Shown: piece after piece, positions 18,466 through 27,370 of the stretch
Layout: each line of letters starts with the position of its first letter
How positions within the stretch are numbered: the stretch's first letter is position 1
Source: Mycolicibacterium iranicum
GTDB lineage: Bacteria; Actinomycetota; Actinomycetes; Mycobacteriales; Mycobacteriaceae
Reading direction: 5' to 3'
DNA: 64,000 nucleotides
NCBI RefSeq assembly: GCF_014190915.1
Contig: NZ_JACHVU010000003.1
Span: forward strand, 1-64,000
The notes under the pieces: generated by a model
Told to the model about the DNA's origin: nothing
What the model saw: only the letters and a program-made list of their open reading frames with translations
The model's database searches: none
Position numbers and translations under genes: made by a program

Positions 18466-18837
18466 ATGACCGGAACAGAGAGCCGCGCCGAGATCGGGGC
18501 GCTGGGGGAGCAACTGGCGGTGGAGTATCTCCAGGGACTCGGGCTGCGGGTGCTCACCCGGAACTGGCGCTGCCGCTACGGAGAGCTGGACATCGTGGCG
18601 GCCGACGAGGCTCGGCGGGCCGTGATCTTCGTGGAGGTGAAGGCCCGCACCGGCGAGCAGTTCGGGGGCGTCGCGCAGGCCGTCACCGTGGCCAAGGTGC
18701 GACGCCTGCGACGGTTGGCCGGCCTGTGGCTGAGCGCGCAGAGCGGCAGCTGGGCCTCGGTGCGCATCGATGTGGTCACGGTGCGCCTGGGCCGGCGGCG
18801 GACGCCGGAGATCACCCACATCGAAGGCGTGGGCTGA
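18466..18837 (+). CDS. YraN/UPF0102 family nuclease-like protein
   Basis: 123-residue protein of the UPF0102 family, with a restriction-endonuclease-like fold. Conserved elements are GALGEQLAVEYLQ, NWRCRYGELDIVA (the Glu and Asp of the nuclease site) and FVEVKARTG (E-x-K). Its cellular target is unknown. It overlaps the start of the ComM-like gene by 1 bp (TGATG), and YraN-ComM-DprA form a compact cluster as in other actinobacteria. Confidence 0.92.
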   Translation: MTGTESRAEIGALGEQLAVEYLQGLGLRVLTRNWRCRYGELDIVAADEARRAVIFVEVKARTGEQFGGVAQAVTVAKVRRLRRLAGLWLSAQSGSWASVRIDVVTVRLGRRRTPEITHIEGVG

Positions 18838-20345
18838 TGGCGCTGGGGCGGGCGTTCTCGGTGGCCGTCTGCGGGGTCGAGGGTGCGATCGTCGAGATCG
18901 AAGCAGACATCACCGCCGGCCTTCCCGGTGTGCACCTGGTCGGACTGGCCGACGCGGCGCTGCGGGAGTCCCGCGACCGGGTCCGGGCGGCGATCACGAA
19001 CTGCGGGTTCACCTGGCCGATGGCGCGGCTGACCCTGGCGCTCTCGCCGGCCACGCTGCCCAAGATGGGTTCGGTGTACGACATCGCCCTGGCGGCCGCG
19101 GTGTTGTCGGCGAACCGCAAGAAGTCGTGGCCCCGGCTCGAAAAGACGGTTCTGTTGGGCGAACTCGCGCTCGACGGCAGGGTGCGGCCGGTCAAGGGCG
19201 TGCTCCCCGCGGTGCTCGCGGCCCGACATCAGGGGTGGCCCACGGTGGTGGTGCCGATCGACAACCTGGCCGAGGCCAGCCTGGTCGAGGGCATCGAGGT
19301 CTGGGGTGCGCGCAGCCTCGGCCAGCTTCAGGCCTGGCTGGCGGGCAAAGGCGACCTGGGCGCGCGGGTCGCGCATCCGCAATCTGCCCCCGAGCCGGCC
19401 GGCGACCTCGCCGAGGTCGTCGGGCAGTCGCAGGCGCGTTTCGCCGTGGAGGTGGCGGCGGCCGGTGCGCACAACCTGCTGATGACAGGGCCGCCCGGGA
19501 TCGGCAAAACGATGTTGGCGCAACGGCTTCCGGGACTGCTCCCGCCGCTGTCGGATGCCGAAGCGCTGGAGGTCACCGCCATCCATTCGGTCGCCGGCCT
19601 GTTGACCGGCGATGCGCCGCTGATCACCCGGCCGCCCTTCGTCGCGCCCCACCACACCTCCAGCGTGGCGGCACTGGTCGGCGGCGGTTCGGGGGTGGCA
19701 CGCCCCGGCGCGGTCAGCAGGGCCCACCGTGGCGTTCTCTTCCTGGACGAATTCGCCGAGATCAACACCAACGTGCTGGAGGCGCTGCGAACGCCCATCG
19801 AGGACGGCGAGATCCGTCTGGCCCGGCGCGACGGCGTGGCCAGGTACCTGTGCCGGATACAGCTCGTGCTGGCGGCGAACCTGTGTCCGTGCGCGCCGCC
19901 CGATCCGCGGGACTGCCAGTGCGGGGTGGCCGAGAAACGCCGCTACCGCACGAAACTGTCGGGGCCCCTGGTCGACCGGGTGGATTTGCGCGTCGAGATG
20001 CACGCGTCGAAGGGCGGGACGTTCACCGATGAGGAGGGCGAATCGAGCGCGCAGGTGCGACAACGGGTGTGGGCGGCGCGGCAGGCAGCTGCCGAGCGCT
20101 GGCGGCCGCACGGCATCAGTACCAACGCCGACGTCAGCGGCGCCCTCCTGCGGCGTCGGTTCCGGCTCGGCAACGACGCGATGAAGCCCCTGCGCACGGC
20201 CGTGGACCGGGGCGCCCTGAGTATCCGCGGGATGGATCGCACCGTACGGGTCGCGTGGACGCTGTGCGACCTCGCCGGCCGCACGGCACCGAACAAGGAC
20301 GACGTGGCCATCGCGATGAGCTTCCGGCAGGGGAGGAGCCTGTGA
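18837..20345 (+). CDS. ComM/YifB family Mg-chelatase-like AAA+ ATPase
   Basis: 502-residue ATPase. The N-terminal ChlI-like domain starts MALGRAFSVAVCGVEGAIVEIE in outline, with LVGLADAALRESRDRVR. The AAA+ core has the Walker A motif GPPGIGKTML, Walker B GVLFLDEF and a Cys-rich insertion (CPCAPPDPRDCQC). In naturally transformable bacteria ComM is a helicase promoting branch migration during DNA integration. ATG at 18837 is the first codon after the 1-bp overlap with YraN. Adjacent dprA supports a DNA-processing role. Confidence 0.93.
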   Translation: MALGRAFSVAVCGVEGAIVEIEADITAGLPGVHLVGLADAALRESRDRVRAAITNCGFTWPMARLTLALSPATLPKMGSVYDIALAAAVLSANRKKSWPRLEKTVLLGELALDGRVRPVKGVLPAVLAARHQGWPTVVVPIDNLAEASLVEGIEVWGARSLGQLQAWLAGKGDLGARVAHPQSAPEPAGDLAEVVGQSQARFAVEVAAAGAHNLLMTGPPGIGKTMLAQRLPGLLPPLSDAEALEVTAIHSVAGLLTGDAPLITRPPFVAPHHTSSVAALVGGGSGVARPGAVSRAHRGVLFLDEFAEINTNVLEALRTPIEDGEIRLARRDGVARYLCRIQLVLAANLCPCAPPDPRDCQCGVAEKRRYRTKLSGPLVDRVDLRVEMHASKGGTFTDEEGESSAQVRQRVWAARQAAAERWRPHGISTNADVSGALLRRRFRLGNDAMKPLRTAVDRGALSIRGMDRTVRVAWTLCDLAGRTAPNKDDVAIAMSFRQGRSL

Positions 20346-21472
20346 TGGACGAGATCACCCGTCGCGCCTGGGCGTATCTGTCCCGGGTCGCCGAGCCGCC
20401 CAATGCCCACCTCGCCGAGTTGGTCGCCGCCGAGGGCGCCGTGGCCGCCGCGGAACGGATCCGCCGCCGGGCGGTGGACGACAAGCTGCGAAGAGCCACC
20501 GAGGCGCGCGTCGATGTGGATTGTTCTGCTCAGGATCTCGAAACCCTCGACCGGATGGGTGGCCGTCTGCTCACCGCCGACGACGCCGAATGGCCCTACC
20601 TCGCCTTCAGCGCCTTTCATACCGTGGATCGCGTCAAGCGGCCCCAGGGATTGCCGCCCGTGGTGCTCTGGGTGCTGGGCCCGTTGGCCTTGAGCGAGAT
20701 CCCCGAGCGCAGCGCGGCAGTCGTCGGCACCCGCGCGGCGACGTCCTACGGCGAATACATCACCGCCGATCTGACCGCCGGTTTGGCCGAGCACCAGGTG
20801 GCTGTGGTCTCCGGCGGTGCCTACGGCATCGACGGCGCCGCCCACCGCGCGGCGCTGGCCTGCGAGGGCGAGACGGTGGCCGTGCTCGCCACCGGTCTCG
20901 ACGTCCCGTATCCCGCAGGCCATTCCGCGCTGCTGCACCGCGTGGGCAAGCACGGTCTGCTGGTCACGGAATATCCGCCGGGCGCGCGACCGACGCGCAG
21001 ACAGTTCCTGACGCGCAACCGGTTGGTGGCCGCGCTCGGCAGGGCGACGGTCGTCGTCGAGGCCGGGGTGCGCAGCGGTGCGGCCAACACCGCCGGCTGG
21101 GCCGGCGCGCTGGGTCGCACCGTCTGCGCGGTACCCGGTCCGGTGACCTCGTCGGCGTCCATCGGCTGCCACGCACTGATCCGCGAGGGGCGGGCCACGC
21201 TCGTCGCCCGCGCTGCGGACATCATCGAGGTGGTGGGCCGTGTCGGCGAGCTCGCCCCCGAGCTGGAGCGCCCTGTCGACGCGCTGGACGGCCTCAGCGA
21301 GGAGGAGCTGGTGATCTACGAGGCGTTGCCGCGGCGAGGTGTGCGCACCCTCGACGAGATCGCCGTCACTGCGGGCGTGCCGGCCACGGAGGTGCTCGGG
21401 CCGCTGACCATGCTCGATGTGCGGGGGCTTGCCGCCCAGGAGGACGGCTGCTGGAAGGTGGCCAAACGCTAG
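20345..21472 (+). CDS. dprA: DNA-processing protein DprA
   Basis: Single-stranded-DNA-binding RecA loader, 375 aa. The Rossmann core has VVGTRAATSYGEY, VSGGAYGIDGAAHRAAL, ATGLDVPYPAGH and the SGAANTAGWA segment; a C-terminal winged helix follows (DEIAVTAGVPATEVLGPL). The ATG at 20345 shares its A with the TGA of the ComM-like gene; a GTG three bases earlier is an equally coupled alternative. GGGAGGAGCC precedes both. Confidence 0.94.
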   Translation: MDEITRRAWAYLSRVAEPPNAHLAELVAAEGAVAAAERIRRRAVDDKLRRATEARVDVDCSAQDLETLDRMGGRLLTADDAEWPYLAFSAFHTVDRVKRPQGLPPVVLWVLGPLALSEIPERSAAVVGTRAATSYGEYITADLTAGLAEHQVAVVSGGAYGIDGAAHRAALACEGETVAVLATGLDVPYPAGHSALLHRVGKHGLLVTEYPPGARPTRRQFLTRNRLVAALGRATVVVEAGVRSGAANTAGWAGALGRTVCAVPGPVTSSASIGCHALIREGRATLVARAADIIEVVGRVGELAPELERPVDALDGLSEEELVIYEALPRRGVRTLDEIAVTAGVPATEVLGPLTMLDVRGLAAQEDGCWKVAKR

Positions 21473-21539
21473 CTCCCTGCGCGGTGACGGCCGCTCGTAT
21501 AGTCGGCGGGGAAGAGCGAGGCATTGGGAGGCAGAAGTA

Positions 21540-22385
21540 GTGGCAGGACGTCCCGTGCACACCTTCGAGGTGGTGCGTACAGAACAGCTGACGCCGCATG
21601 TGGTCCGAGTTGTGCTCGGCGGCAAGGGTTTCGACACGTTCACGCCCAGCGAGCACACCGACTCCTACGTGAAGCTCGTGTTCGTCGCCGACGACCTCGA
21701 CGTCGGCACCCTCGCGCAGCCCCTGACGCTGGACAGTTTCAACGCCCTTCCGGCCCACCAGCGGCCCACGGTGCGCACGTACACGGTCCGCGAGGCCGAC
21801 CCGCAGCGGCGCGAGATCACCATCGACTTCGTGGTCCATGGCGAGCACGGCGTGGCGGGCCCGTGGGCGGCGTCCGCCGAGCCGGGCCGGCGCCTGTTCG
21901 TGATGGGTCCGAGCGGCGCGTACTCGCCCGACCCGCAGGCCGACTGGTATCTGTTCGCCGGGGACGAGTCGGCGGTGCCTGCGATCAGCACCGCACTGGA
22001 GGCGCTGCCCGACGACGCGGTCGGCCAGGTGTTCATCGAGGTGGCGGGTCCCGAGGACGAGGTCGAGATGAAGGCCCCGGCCGGCGTCGACGTGGCATGG
22101 ATCTATCGCGGCGGACGCGCCGATCTCGTCAATGAAGACACCGCAGGTGACCACGCGCCGTTGATCGACGCGGTCAAGGGGGCGGCGTGGCTGCCGGGCC
22201 AGGTGCAGGTCTTCATCCACGGTGAAGCCCAGGCCGTCATGCACAATCTGCGGCCGTACATCCGCAAGGAGCGCGGGGTCGACGCCAAGTGGGCGTCATC
22301 GATCTCGGGCTATTGGCGGCGCGGCCGCACCGAGGAGACGTTCCGCGAGTGGAAGCGCGAACTCGCCGCGGCGGAAACCCAATAG
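21540..22385 (+). CDS. viuB: Siderophore-interacting FAD/NAD(P)H reductase (ViuB-like)
   Basis: Flavin reductase-like protein of 281 aa that would reduce ferric siderophores in the cytoplasm. Domain 1 is the FAD-binding barrel with RTYTVREADPQRREITIDFV; domain 2 has the SIP C-terminal Rossmann-like fold with DWYLFAGDESAVPAI and WASSISGYWRRGRTEE. GTG at 21540 follows GGGAGG; a TATAGT -10 lies at 21498-21503. Position between dprA and xerC matches M. tuberculosis viuB (Rv2895c). Confidence 0.88.
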   Translation: MAGRPVHTFEVVRTEQLTPHVVRVVLGGKGFDTFTPSEHTDSYVKLVFVADDLDVGTLAQPLTLDSFNALPAHQRPTVRTYTVREADPQRREITIDFVVHGEHGVAGPWAASAEPGRRLFVMGPSGAYSPDPQADWYLFAGDESAVPAISTALEALPDDAVGQVFIEVAGPEDEVEMKAPAGVDVAWIYRGGRADLVNEDTAGDHAPLIDAVKGAAWLPGQVQVFIHGEAQAVMHNLRPYIRKERGVDAKWASSISGYWRRGRTEETFREWKRELAAAETQ

Positions 22386-22421
22386 CGCGGAAACCGCCGA
22401 CGTCGATGGCAGGCTGAAGCC

Positions 22422-23582
22422 ATGACGTTCGGCAATTACCAGCTGGAGATCTACCTGCAGGGCCTCGGCGGCATCATGCCCGAGATCCCGATGGACTACG
22501 CGGGCTGGGAGGCCAAGGCGCAGGCGGCGATGACGCCGTCGGTGTGGTCCTACGTGGTCGGCGGCGCCGGAGACGAGCAGACTCAGCGCGTCAACCGCAC
22601 CGCCTTCGACCGCTGGGGCCTGATGCCGCGAATGATGGTCGGCGCCAAGGAACGCGACCTGACGGTGGAGCTGTTCGGCCACACGCTGCCCTCGCCGATC
22701 TTTATGGCTCCGATCGGCGTCGTCGGCATCTGCTCGCAGAGTGGCCACGGCGACCTGGAGGCGGCGCGTGCGGCAGCCCGCACCGGCGTGCCGATGACCG
22801 TCTCCACCCTCACCGAAGACCCCATGGAGGACATCGCCGCCGAGTTCGGTGACACTCCGGGGTTCTTCCAGCTGTACACACCGACCGACCGGGATCTGGC
22901 CGCCAGCTTCGTGCACCGCGCGGAGGCGGCCGGCTACAAGGCCATCATCGTCACGCTCGACACCTGGATCCCCGGCTGGCGGCCCCGCGACCTGGCGACG
23001 TCCAACTTCCCGCAGCTTCGCGGCCGCTGCCTGTCCAACTACACCAGCGACCCGGTGTTCCGCGGTCTGCTGCCTCAGCCTCCCGAGGAGAACCCGCAGG
23101 GCGCGGTCCTGCAGTGGACGCAGCTGTTCGGCAACCCCCTCACCTGGGACGATCTTCCGTGGCTGCGGTCGCTGACCGATCTGCCGCTGGTGCTCAAGGG
23201 CATCTGCCACCCCGAGGACGTCCGGCGCGCCAAGGACGGTGGCGTCGACGGGATCTACTGCTCCACCCACGGCGGCAGGCAGGCCAACGGGGGGCTGCCG
23301 GCCATCGACTGCCTGCCCGGGGTGGTCGACGCCGCCGACGGCCTGCCGGTGCTGTTCGACTCGGGCGTCCGCAGCGGGGCCGACATCGTCAAGGCCCTGG
23401 CCCTGGGCGCCACCGCGGTCGGTGTCGGCCGGCCGTACGCCTACGGTCTGGCGATCGGCGGCGAGAACGGGCTCGTCCACGTGCTGCGGTCGCTGCTCGC
23501 CGAGGCCGACCTCATCATGGCCGTCGACGGCTATCCGACGCTGGCCGATCTCACTCCGGATACGCTGCGGCGCGTCCTCTGA
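22422..23582 (+). CDS. FMN-dependent alpha-hydroxy-acid oxidoreductase (lactate 2-monooxygenase-like)
   Basis: Flavoenzyme of 386 aa with strong similarity, as I remember that sequence, to Mycobacterium smegmatis lactate 2-monooxygenase: [47 protein letters not shown] with the catalytic His-Gly-Gly-Arg, and [19 protein letters not shown]. The loop before the barrel end is shorter than in that enzyme, and CSTHGG replaces CSNHGG. It could oxidise L-lactate or another 2-hydroxy acid. Unlike in M. tuberculosis, it is inserted between viuB and xerC. Confidence 0.88.
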   Translation: MTFGNYQLEIYLQGLGGIMPEIPMDYAGWEAKAQAAMTPSVWSYVVGGAGDEQTQRVNRTAFDRWGLMPRMMVGAKERDLTVELFGHTLPSPIFMAPIGVVGICSQSGHGDLEAARAAARTGVPMTVSTLTEDPMEDIAAEFGDTPGFFQLYTPTDRDLAASFVHRAEAAGYKAIIVTLDTWIPGWRPRDLATSNFPQLRGRCLSNYTSDPVFRGLLPQPPEENPQGAVLQWTQLFGNPLTWDDLPWLRSLTDLPLVLKGICHPEDVRRAKDGGVDGIYCSTHGGRQANGGLPAIDCLPGVVDAADGLPVLFDSGVRSGADIVKALALGATAVGVGRPYAYGLAIGGENGLVHVLRSLLAEADLIMAVDGYPTLADLTPDTLRRVL

Positions 23583-23614
23583 GACCCGGCGTCGCTCTCT
23601 GCGACGGTAGAGAG

Positions 23615-24553
23615 GTGCAGACCGCCGGCCAGGAGCGCAACGACCCGGACATCGGGTGCCGGCTCGAGGACTTCGACCAGTACCTGGCCCTGGAGCGCGG
23701 CCGCTCCGAGCACACCCGCCGCGCCTACCTCGGCGATCTGCGGTCGCTGCTCGAGTTCTCCGAGGCGCGAAATCCCGGCGCCGGCCTCTCGGGGCTGACG
23801 CTGCCGGTCCTGCGGTCCTGGCTGGCATCCCAGGCCGCCGCCGGAGCAGCCCGGTCGACGCTGGCGCGCCGAACCTCGGCGGTCAAGACCTTCACCGCCT
23901 GGGCGCTGCGGCGCGGCCTGATGGCCGACGATCCGGCGGTCAGGCTGCAGGTGCCCAAAGCCCGCCGCACCCTGCCCGCCGTCCTCCGTCAGGACCAGGC
24001 CTTCGACGCCATGGATGCGGCGAAAAGCGGTGCGCAGGAGGGGGACCCGCTCGCACTGCGCGACCGCCTGATCGTCGAGATGCTCTACGCCACCGGGATC
24101 CGGGTCAGCGAACTGTGCGGCCTGGACATCGACGACGTGGACGGGCCCCGCCGCGTGCTGCGCGTGCTCGGCAAGGGCAACAAGCAGCGCACGGTGCCCT
24201 ACGGCGAACCGGCACACGCGGCGCTGGCGGCGTGGTTGTCCGACGGCCGCCCCGAACTGGTCACGGCGGCCTCCGGCGCGGCGCTGCTGCTCGGCGCCCG
24301 CGGCGGCCGGCTCGACCCGCGGCAGGCCCGCACCGTCGTCCATCAGACGATGTCGGCGGTCACCGGGGCGCCGGACATCGGCCCGCACGGGTTGCGCCAC
24401 AGCGCCGCGACGCATCTGCTCGAAGGTGGCGCAGACCTGCGCGTCGTGCAGGAACTGCTCGGTCATTCGTCGCTCGCGACCACCCAGCTCTACACCCACG
24501 TCAGCGTGGCCCGGCTGCGTGCCGTGCACGACCAGGCGCATCCACGCGCGTAA
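23615..24553 (+). CDS. xerC: Tyrosine recombinase XerC
   Basis: Site-specific recombinase that resolves chromosome dimers at dif with XerD. The 312 residues include the N-terminal SAM-like domain and the complete catalytic set: Arg163 ([10 protein letters not shown]), Lys187 (GKGNKQR), His258 and Arg261 (HGLRH), His284 (LGHSSLATT) and nucleophile Tyr293 (QLYTHVS). GTG at 23615 is 32 bp after the flavoenzyme stop. It is chromosomal, with no sign of an adjacent integrated element. Confidence 0.94.
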   Translation: MQTAGQERNDPDIGCRLEDFDQYLALERGRSEHTRRAYLGDLRSLLEFSEARNPGAGLSGLTLPVLRSWLASQAAAGAARSTLARRTSAVKTFTAWALRRGLMADDPAVRLQVPKARRTLPAVLRQDQAFDAMDAAKSGAQEGDPLALRDRLIVEMLYATGIRVSELCGLDIDDVDGPRRVLRVLGKGNKQRTVPYGEPAHAALAAWLSDGRPELVTAASGAALLLGARGGRLDPRQARTVVHQTMSAVTGAPDIGPHGLRHSAATHLLEGGADLRVVQELLGHSSLATTQLYTHVSVARLRAVHDQAHPRA

Positions 24554-24578
24554 CCCGGGCAGCCATCGTCGGCCGCGC

Positions 24579-25067
24579 TCACCGCACCGGTTTGAGCCGC
24601 ACCGGCGTCGTCGCCACCAGCCCCAGGGGATCGACGTAGTCGGCCCGCGACGCCGGTCCCCACATCGCACCCCAGTGCAGGCAGACCCCCGGGCAGCCGG
24701 CGTGGCCGGCCAGCAGCACCCCGATCGGGCTGCCGGCGGCCACCAGCTGCCCGCGGCGTATCGACGGGCGGACCGGCTCGTAGGTGGTGCGCAGCCCGCC
24801 GGGGTGTTCGACCGACACCAGTGAGCGCCCCGCCAGCTCGCCGGCGAACACGACGGTGCCGTCGCCCGCGGCGTACACCGGTTGCCCGTCGGCCCCGGCC
24901 AGGTCCACGCCGCGGTGCCCGCGCTGCCAGTTCGGCGACGGTGCGTCGAACAGACGCAGCACTGCGGGCCGGGGCCGTAGCGGCCACTGCAGGCGCTCGC
25001 CGTCGGCTGCCGCGGGGGCCGCGCACAGCACCGCGAACAGACCGACCCACGCGAGGAGTGACCGCAT
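24579..25067 (-). CDS. M23-type peptidase domain protein, secreted
   Basis: Secreted LytM-like protein of 162 aa with signal peptide MRSLLAWVGLFAVLCAAPAAA. The first zinc motif is intact (His51 and Asp55 in GHRGVDLAG), and the last zinc His131 is present in CLHWGAM. The first His of the usual HxH, the catalytic base, is Cys129. The enzyme may be inactive or use a modified mechanism; from memory, other actinobacterial relatives share this CLHWG form. ATG at 25067 starts the signal peptide; the extension to 25247 is rejected. Probable Rv2891 counterpart. Confidence 0.85.
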   Translation of the reverse strand: MRSLLAWVGLFAVLCAAPAAADGERLQWPLRPRPAVLRLFDAPSPNWQRGHRGVDLAGADGQPVYAAGDGTVVFAGELAGRSLVSVEHPGGLRTTYEPVRPSIRRGQLVAAGSPIGVLLAGHAGCPGVCLHWGAMWGPASRADYVDPLGLVATTPVRLKPVR

Positions 25068-25392
25068 GAGCTTAAGTCCAACCGAGGTCCGCACCGACTG
25101 GAAGGGCCTGATCGCGCGGCTGGGGATGGTGTGAATGCACAGGTCGCGCTGGTAAAAAGCACCCGATCCAGCGTGTAAACTGCTATCCGCAGCTCGCTTC
25201 TGCGGGCTGACTTCGCGCGTCTGCGGCACGGGGCCCACTGGAGTCACTCTCTTGAGGGTCGCGTCACCTGCATGCCGGGCGGTCCCGCCACCGGGTTCTC
25301 ACCCAGGCGGGTCCGGCATCGAGCAGTCGCCAGGGTCCGGCTCACCCGATGCCGGACGACAACCGACAACACAGAAGGCCGGCTACATCACT
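25068..25392 (+). promoter_or_regulatory. rpsB leader and divergent promoter region
   Basis: 325 bp without a gene. A TGTAAACT sequence (25174-25181) could be an extended -10 for rpsB. Downstream, CCGCAG (25187-25192) and CTGCGG (25200-25205) form a hairpin, and a GCC-rich arm starting near 25272 can pair imperfectly with GGCGGGTCCGGCA near 25307-25319. Such a structured leader would fit autogenous control of rpsB-tsf by S2, known in other bacteria, but no specific motif was verified. Confidence 0.4.
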
Positions 25393-26208
25393 ATGGCTGT
25401 CGTAACCATGAAGCAGCTGCTGGACAGCGGCACGCACTTCGGGCATCAGACCCGTCGATGGAATCCCAAGATGAAGCGGTTCATCTTCACCGACCGCAAC
25501 GGCATCTACATCATCGATCTGCAGCAGACGCTGACCTACATCGACAAGGCCTACGAATTCGTGAAGGAGACCGTCGCTCACGGCGGGACCATCATGTTCG
25601 TGGGCACCAAGAAGCAGGCGCAGGAGTCCATCGCCGCGGAGTCGACTCGCGTCGGAATGCCGTATGTGAACCAGCGCTGGCTGGGCGGCATGCTCACCAA
25701 CTTCTCCACCGTCCACAAGCGTCTGCAGCGCCTCAAGGAACTTGAGGCCATGGAGCAGACCGGCGGTTTCGAGGGTCGCACCAAGAAGGAAATCCTGATG
25801 CTGACCCGCGAGAAGAACAAGCTCGAGCGCAGCCTCGGCGGTATCCGCGACATGCAGAAGGTGCCGTCGGCGATCTGGGTCGTCGACACCAACAAGGAGC
25901 ACCTCGCCGTCGCCGAGGCCCGCAAGTTGAACATCCCGATCATCGCGATCCTGGACACCAACTGCGATCCCGACCTCGTCGACTACCCGATTCCGGGCAA
26001 TGACGACGCCATCCGTTCGGCAGCGCTGCTGACCAAGGTGGTCGCCTCCGCGGTCGCCGAGGGTCTGCAGGCCCGCGCCGGTGCGGGAGCCAAGTCGGAG
26101 ACCGAGACCGCAGAACCGCTCGCCGAGTGGGAGCAGGAGCTGCTCGCGGGCGCCACCACGGCGGCACCCGAGGCGGGCGAGGCCGCCCCCACCGAACAGT
26201 CCTCCTAA
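25393..26208 (+). CDS. rpsB: 30S ribosomal protein S2
   Basis: Small-subunit protein S2, 271 aa, with [46 protein letters not shown] and [11 protein letters not shown], all family hallmarks. A Glu/Ala-rich C-terminal tail is typical of actinobacteria. ATG at 25393 is used because the conserved N-terminus starts there; the upstream open frame is leader. tsf follows after 29 bp. Confidence 0.97.
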   Translation: MAVVTMKQLLDSGTHFGHQTRRWNPKMKRFIFTDRNGIYIIDLQQTLTYIDKAYEFVKETVAHGGTIMFVGTKKQAQESIAAESTRVGMPYVNQRWLGGMLTNFSTVHKRLQRLKELEAMEQTGGFEGRTKKEILMLTREKNKLERSLGGIRDMQKVPSAIWVVDTNKEHLAVAEARKLNIPIIAILDTNCDPDLVDYPIPGNDDAIRSAALLTKVVASAVAEGLQARAGAGAKSETETAEPLAEWEQELLAGATTAAPEAGEAAPTEQSS

Positions 26209-26237
26209 CCCGATCGAGCCTCAAAGGAAAGACTTTC

Positions 26238-27053
26238 ATGGCTAACTACACCGCTGCCGACGTCAAACGCCTTCGGGAGCTGACCGGCGCCGGAATGCTG
26301 GATTCGAAGAACGCGCTCGTCGAGGCCGAAGGTGACTTCGACAAGGCCGTCGAGCTGCTGCGCATCAAGGGCGCCAAGGATGTGGGCAAGCGCGCCGAGC
26401 GTGCCACCGCCGAGGGCCTGGTCGCGGCCAAGGACGGCGCGCTCATCGAGCTGAACTCCGAGACCGACTTCGTCGCCAAGAACGCGGAGTTCCAGGCCCT
26501 CGCCGAGGAGATCGTCGCCGCGGCGGCCACTGCCAAGGCCGGCGACCTCGAGTCGCTCAAGGCTGCCCACGTCGGGGTGTCCACAGTCGAGCAGCTCGTC
26601 GCCGACCTGTCGGCCAAGATCGGCGAGAAGCTCGAACTGCGTCGTGCCGCGTACTTCGACGGTCAGGTGGAGACCTACCTGCACAAGCGCGCCGCCGACC
26701 TGCCGCCCGCGGTGGGTGTGCTGGTGGAGTACACCGGCGACGACAAGTCCGCCGCCCACGCGGTCGCACTGCAGATCGCGGCGCTGAAGGCCAAGTACCT
26801 CACCCGTGAGGACGTGCCCGAGGACATCGTGGCCAACGAGCGCCGCATCGCCGAGGAGACCGCCCGCGCGGAGGGCAAGCCGGAGCAGGCGCTGACCAAG
26901 ATCGTCGAGGGACGCGTCACCGGTTTCTACAAGGACGTCGTGCTGCTCGATCAGCCGTCGGTGTCCGACAACAAGAAGACGGTGAAGGCGCTGCTCGACG
27001 AGGCCGGTGTGACCGTGACCCGGTTCGTCCGCTTCGAGGTCGGCCAAGCCTGA
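26238..27053 (+). CDS. tsf: Elongation factor Ts
   Basis: Guanine-nucleotide exchange factor for EF-Tu, 271 aa. The N-terminal UBA-like domain includes [19 protein letters not shown], and the core has the ETDFVAKN signature (about residue 75). ATG at 26238 is preceded by AAAGGAAAG at 26223-26231. A strong intrinsic terminator lies 18 bp after the stop, closing the rpsB-tsf operon. Confidence 0.97.
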   Translation: MANYTAADVKRLRELTGAGMLDSKNALVEAEGDFDKAVELLRIKGAKDVGKRAERATAEGLVAAKDGALIELNSETDFVAKNAEFQALAEEIVAAAATAKAGDLESLKAAHVGVSTVEQLVADLSAKIGEKLELRRAAYFDGQVETYLHKRAADLPPAVGVLVEYTGDDKSAAHAVALQIAALKAKYLTREDVPEDIVANERRIAEETARAEGKPEQALTKIVEGRVTGFYKDVVLLDQPSVSDNKKTVKALLDEAGVTVTRFVRFEVGQA

Positions 27054-27070
27054 CCTTCGACATCCACAGG

Positions 27071-27106
27071 CCCCCGAGACTCCCGGTCTCGGGGGTTTTG
27101 TGTTTT
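27071..27106 (+). terminator. Intrinsic terminator of rpsB-tsf
   Basis: Perfect 10-bp stem, CCCCCGAGAC (27071-27080) pairing with GTCTCGGGGG (27086-27095), loop of 5 bases, followed by TTTTGTGTTTT. This is a textbook Rho-independent terminator, uncommon in mycobacteria. Confidence 0.92.
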
Positions 27107-27370
27107 GCACGCAACACCCCGAAAACAAACAAATTCGTTCGCGGAGATCAAGAAAATAGGGCACGGCCGCAGATGTATTTGCCACACACGTCAGATTTGT
27201 GTCGATACAGAGTTCACTTGTGGGGCGGGTGTGATCTTGATATTTGCTTGATCTGGTCCTGCCGGGCGGCGGCAAATTCTTCAGCTAACTAACAAGGCCT
27301 GCCGTCTCACGCGCGTAACCCCAAACTTCATCCATGCTGCTTCCGACGAGTTAATCTCTTCGCATGGCGG
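27107..27370. promoter_or_regulatory. AT-rich upstream region of the sugar transferase gene
   Basis: About 260 bp with clearly lower GC than the neighbourhood (for example GAAAACAAACAAATTCG and TTGATATTTGCTTGATC). No gene is recognised. It probably contains the promoter of the sugar transferase gene; the base composition suggests H-NS-like Lsr2 binding or acquired DNA, but that is inference. Confidence 0.45.

Noticed and set aside
23615..24553. Tyrosine recombinase as phage or integrative-element integrase
   Set aside because: Length, motif set and position match chromosomal XerC; no attachment repeats or phage genes nearby.
25174..25179. TGTAAA before rpsB as a tenth dyad site
   Set aside because: The position 14 bp upstream is AAAAAG, not a matching arm.
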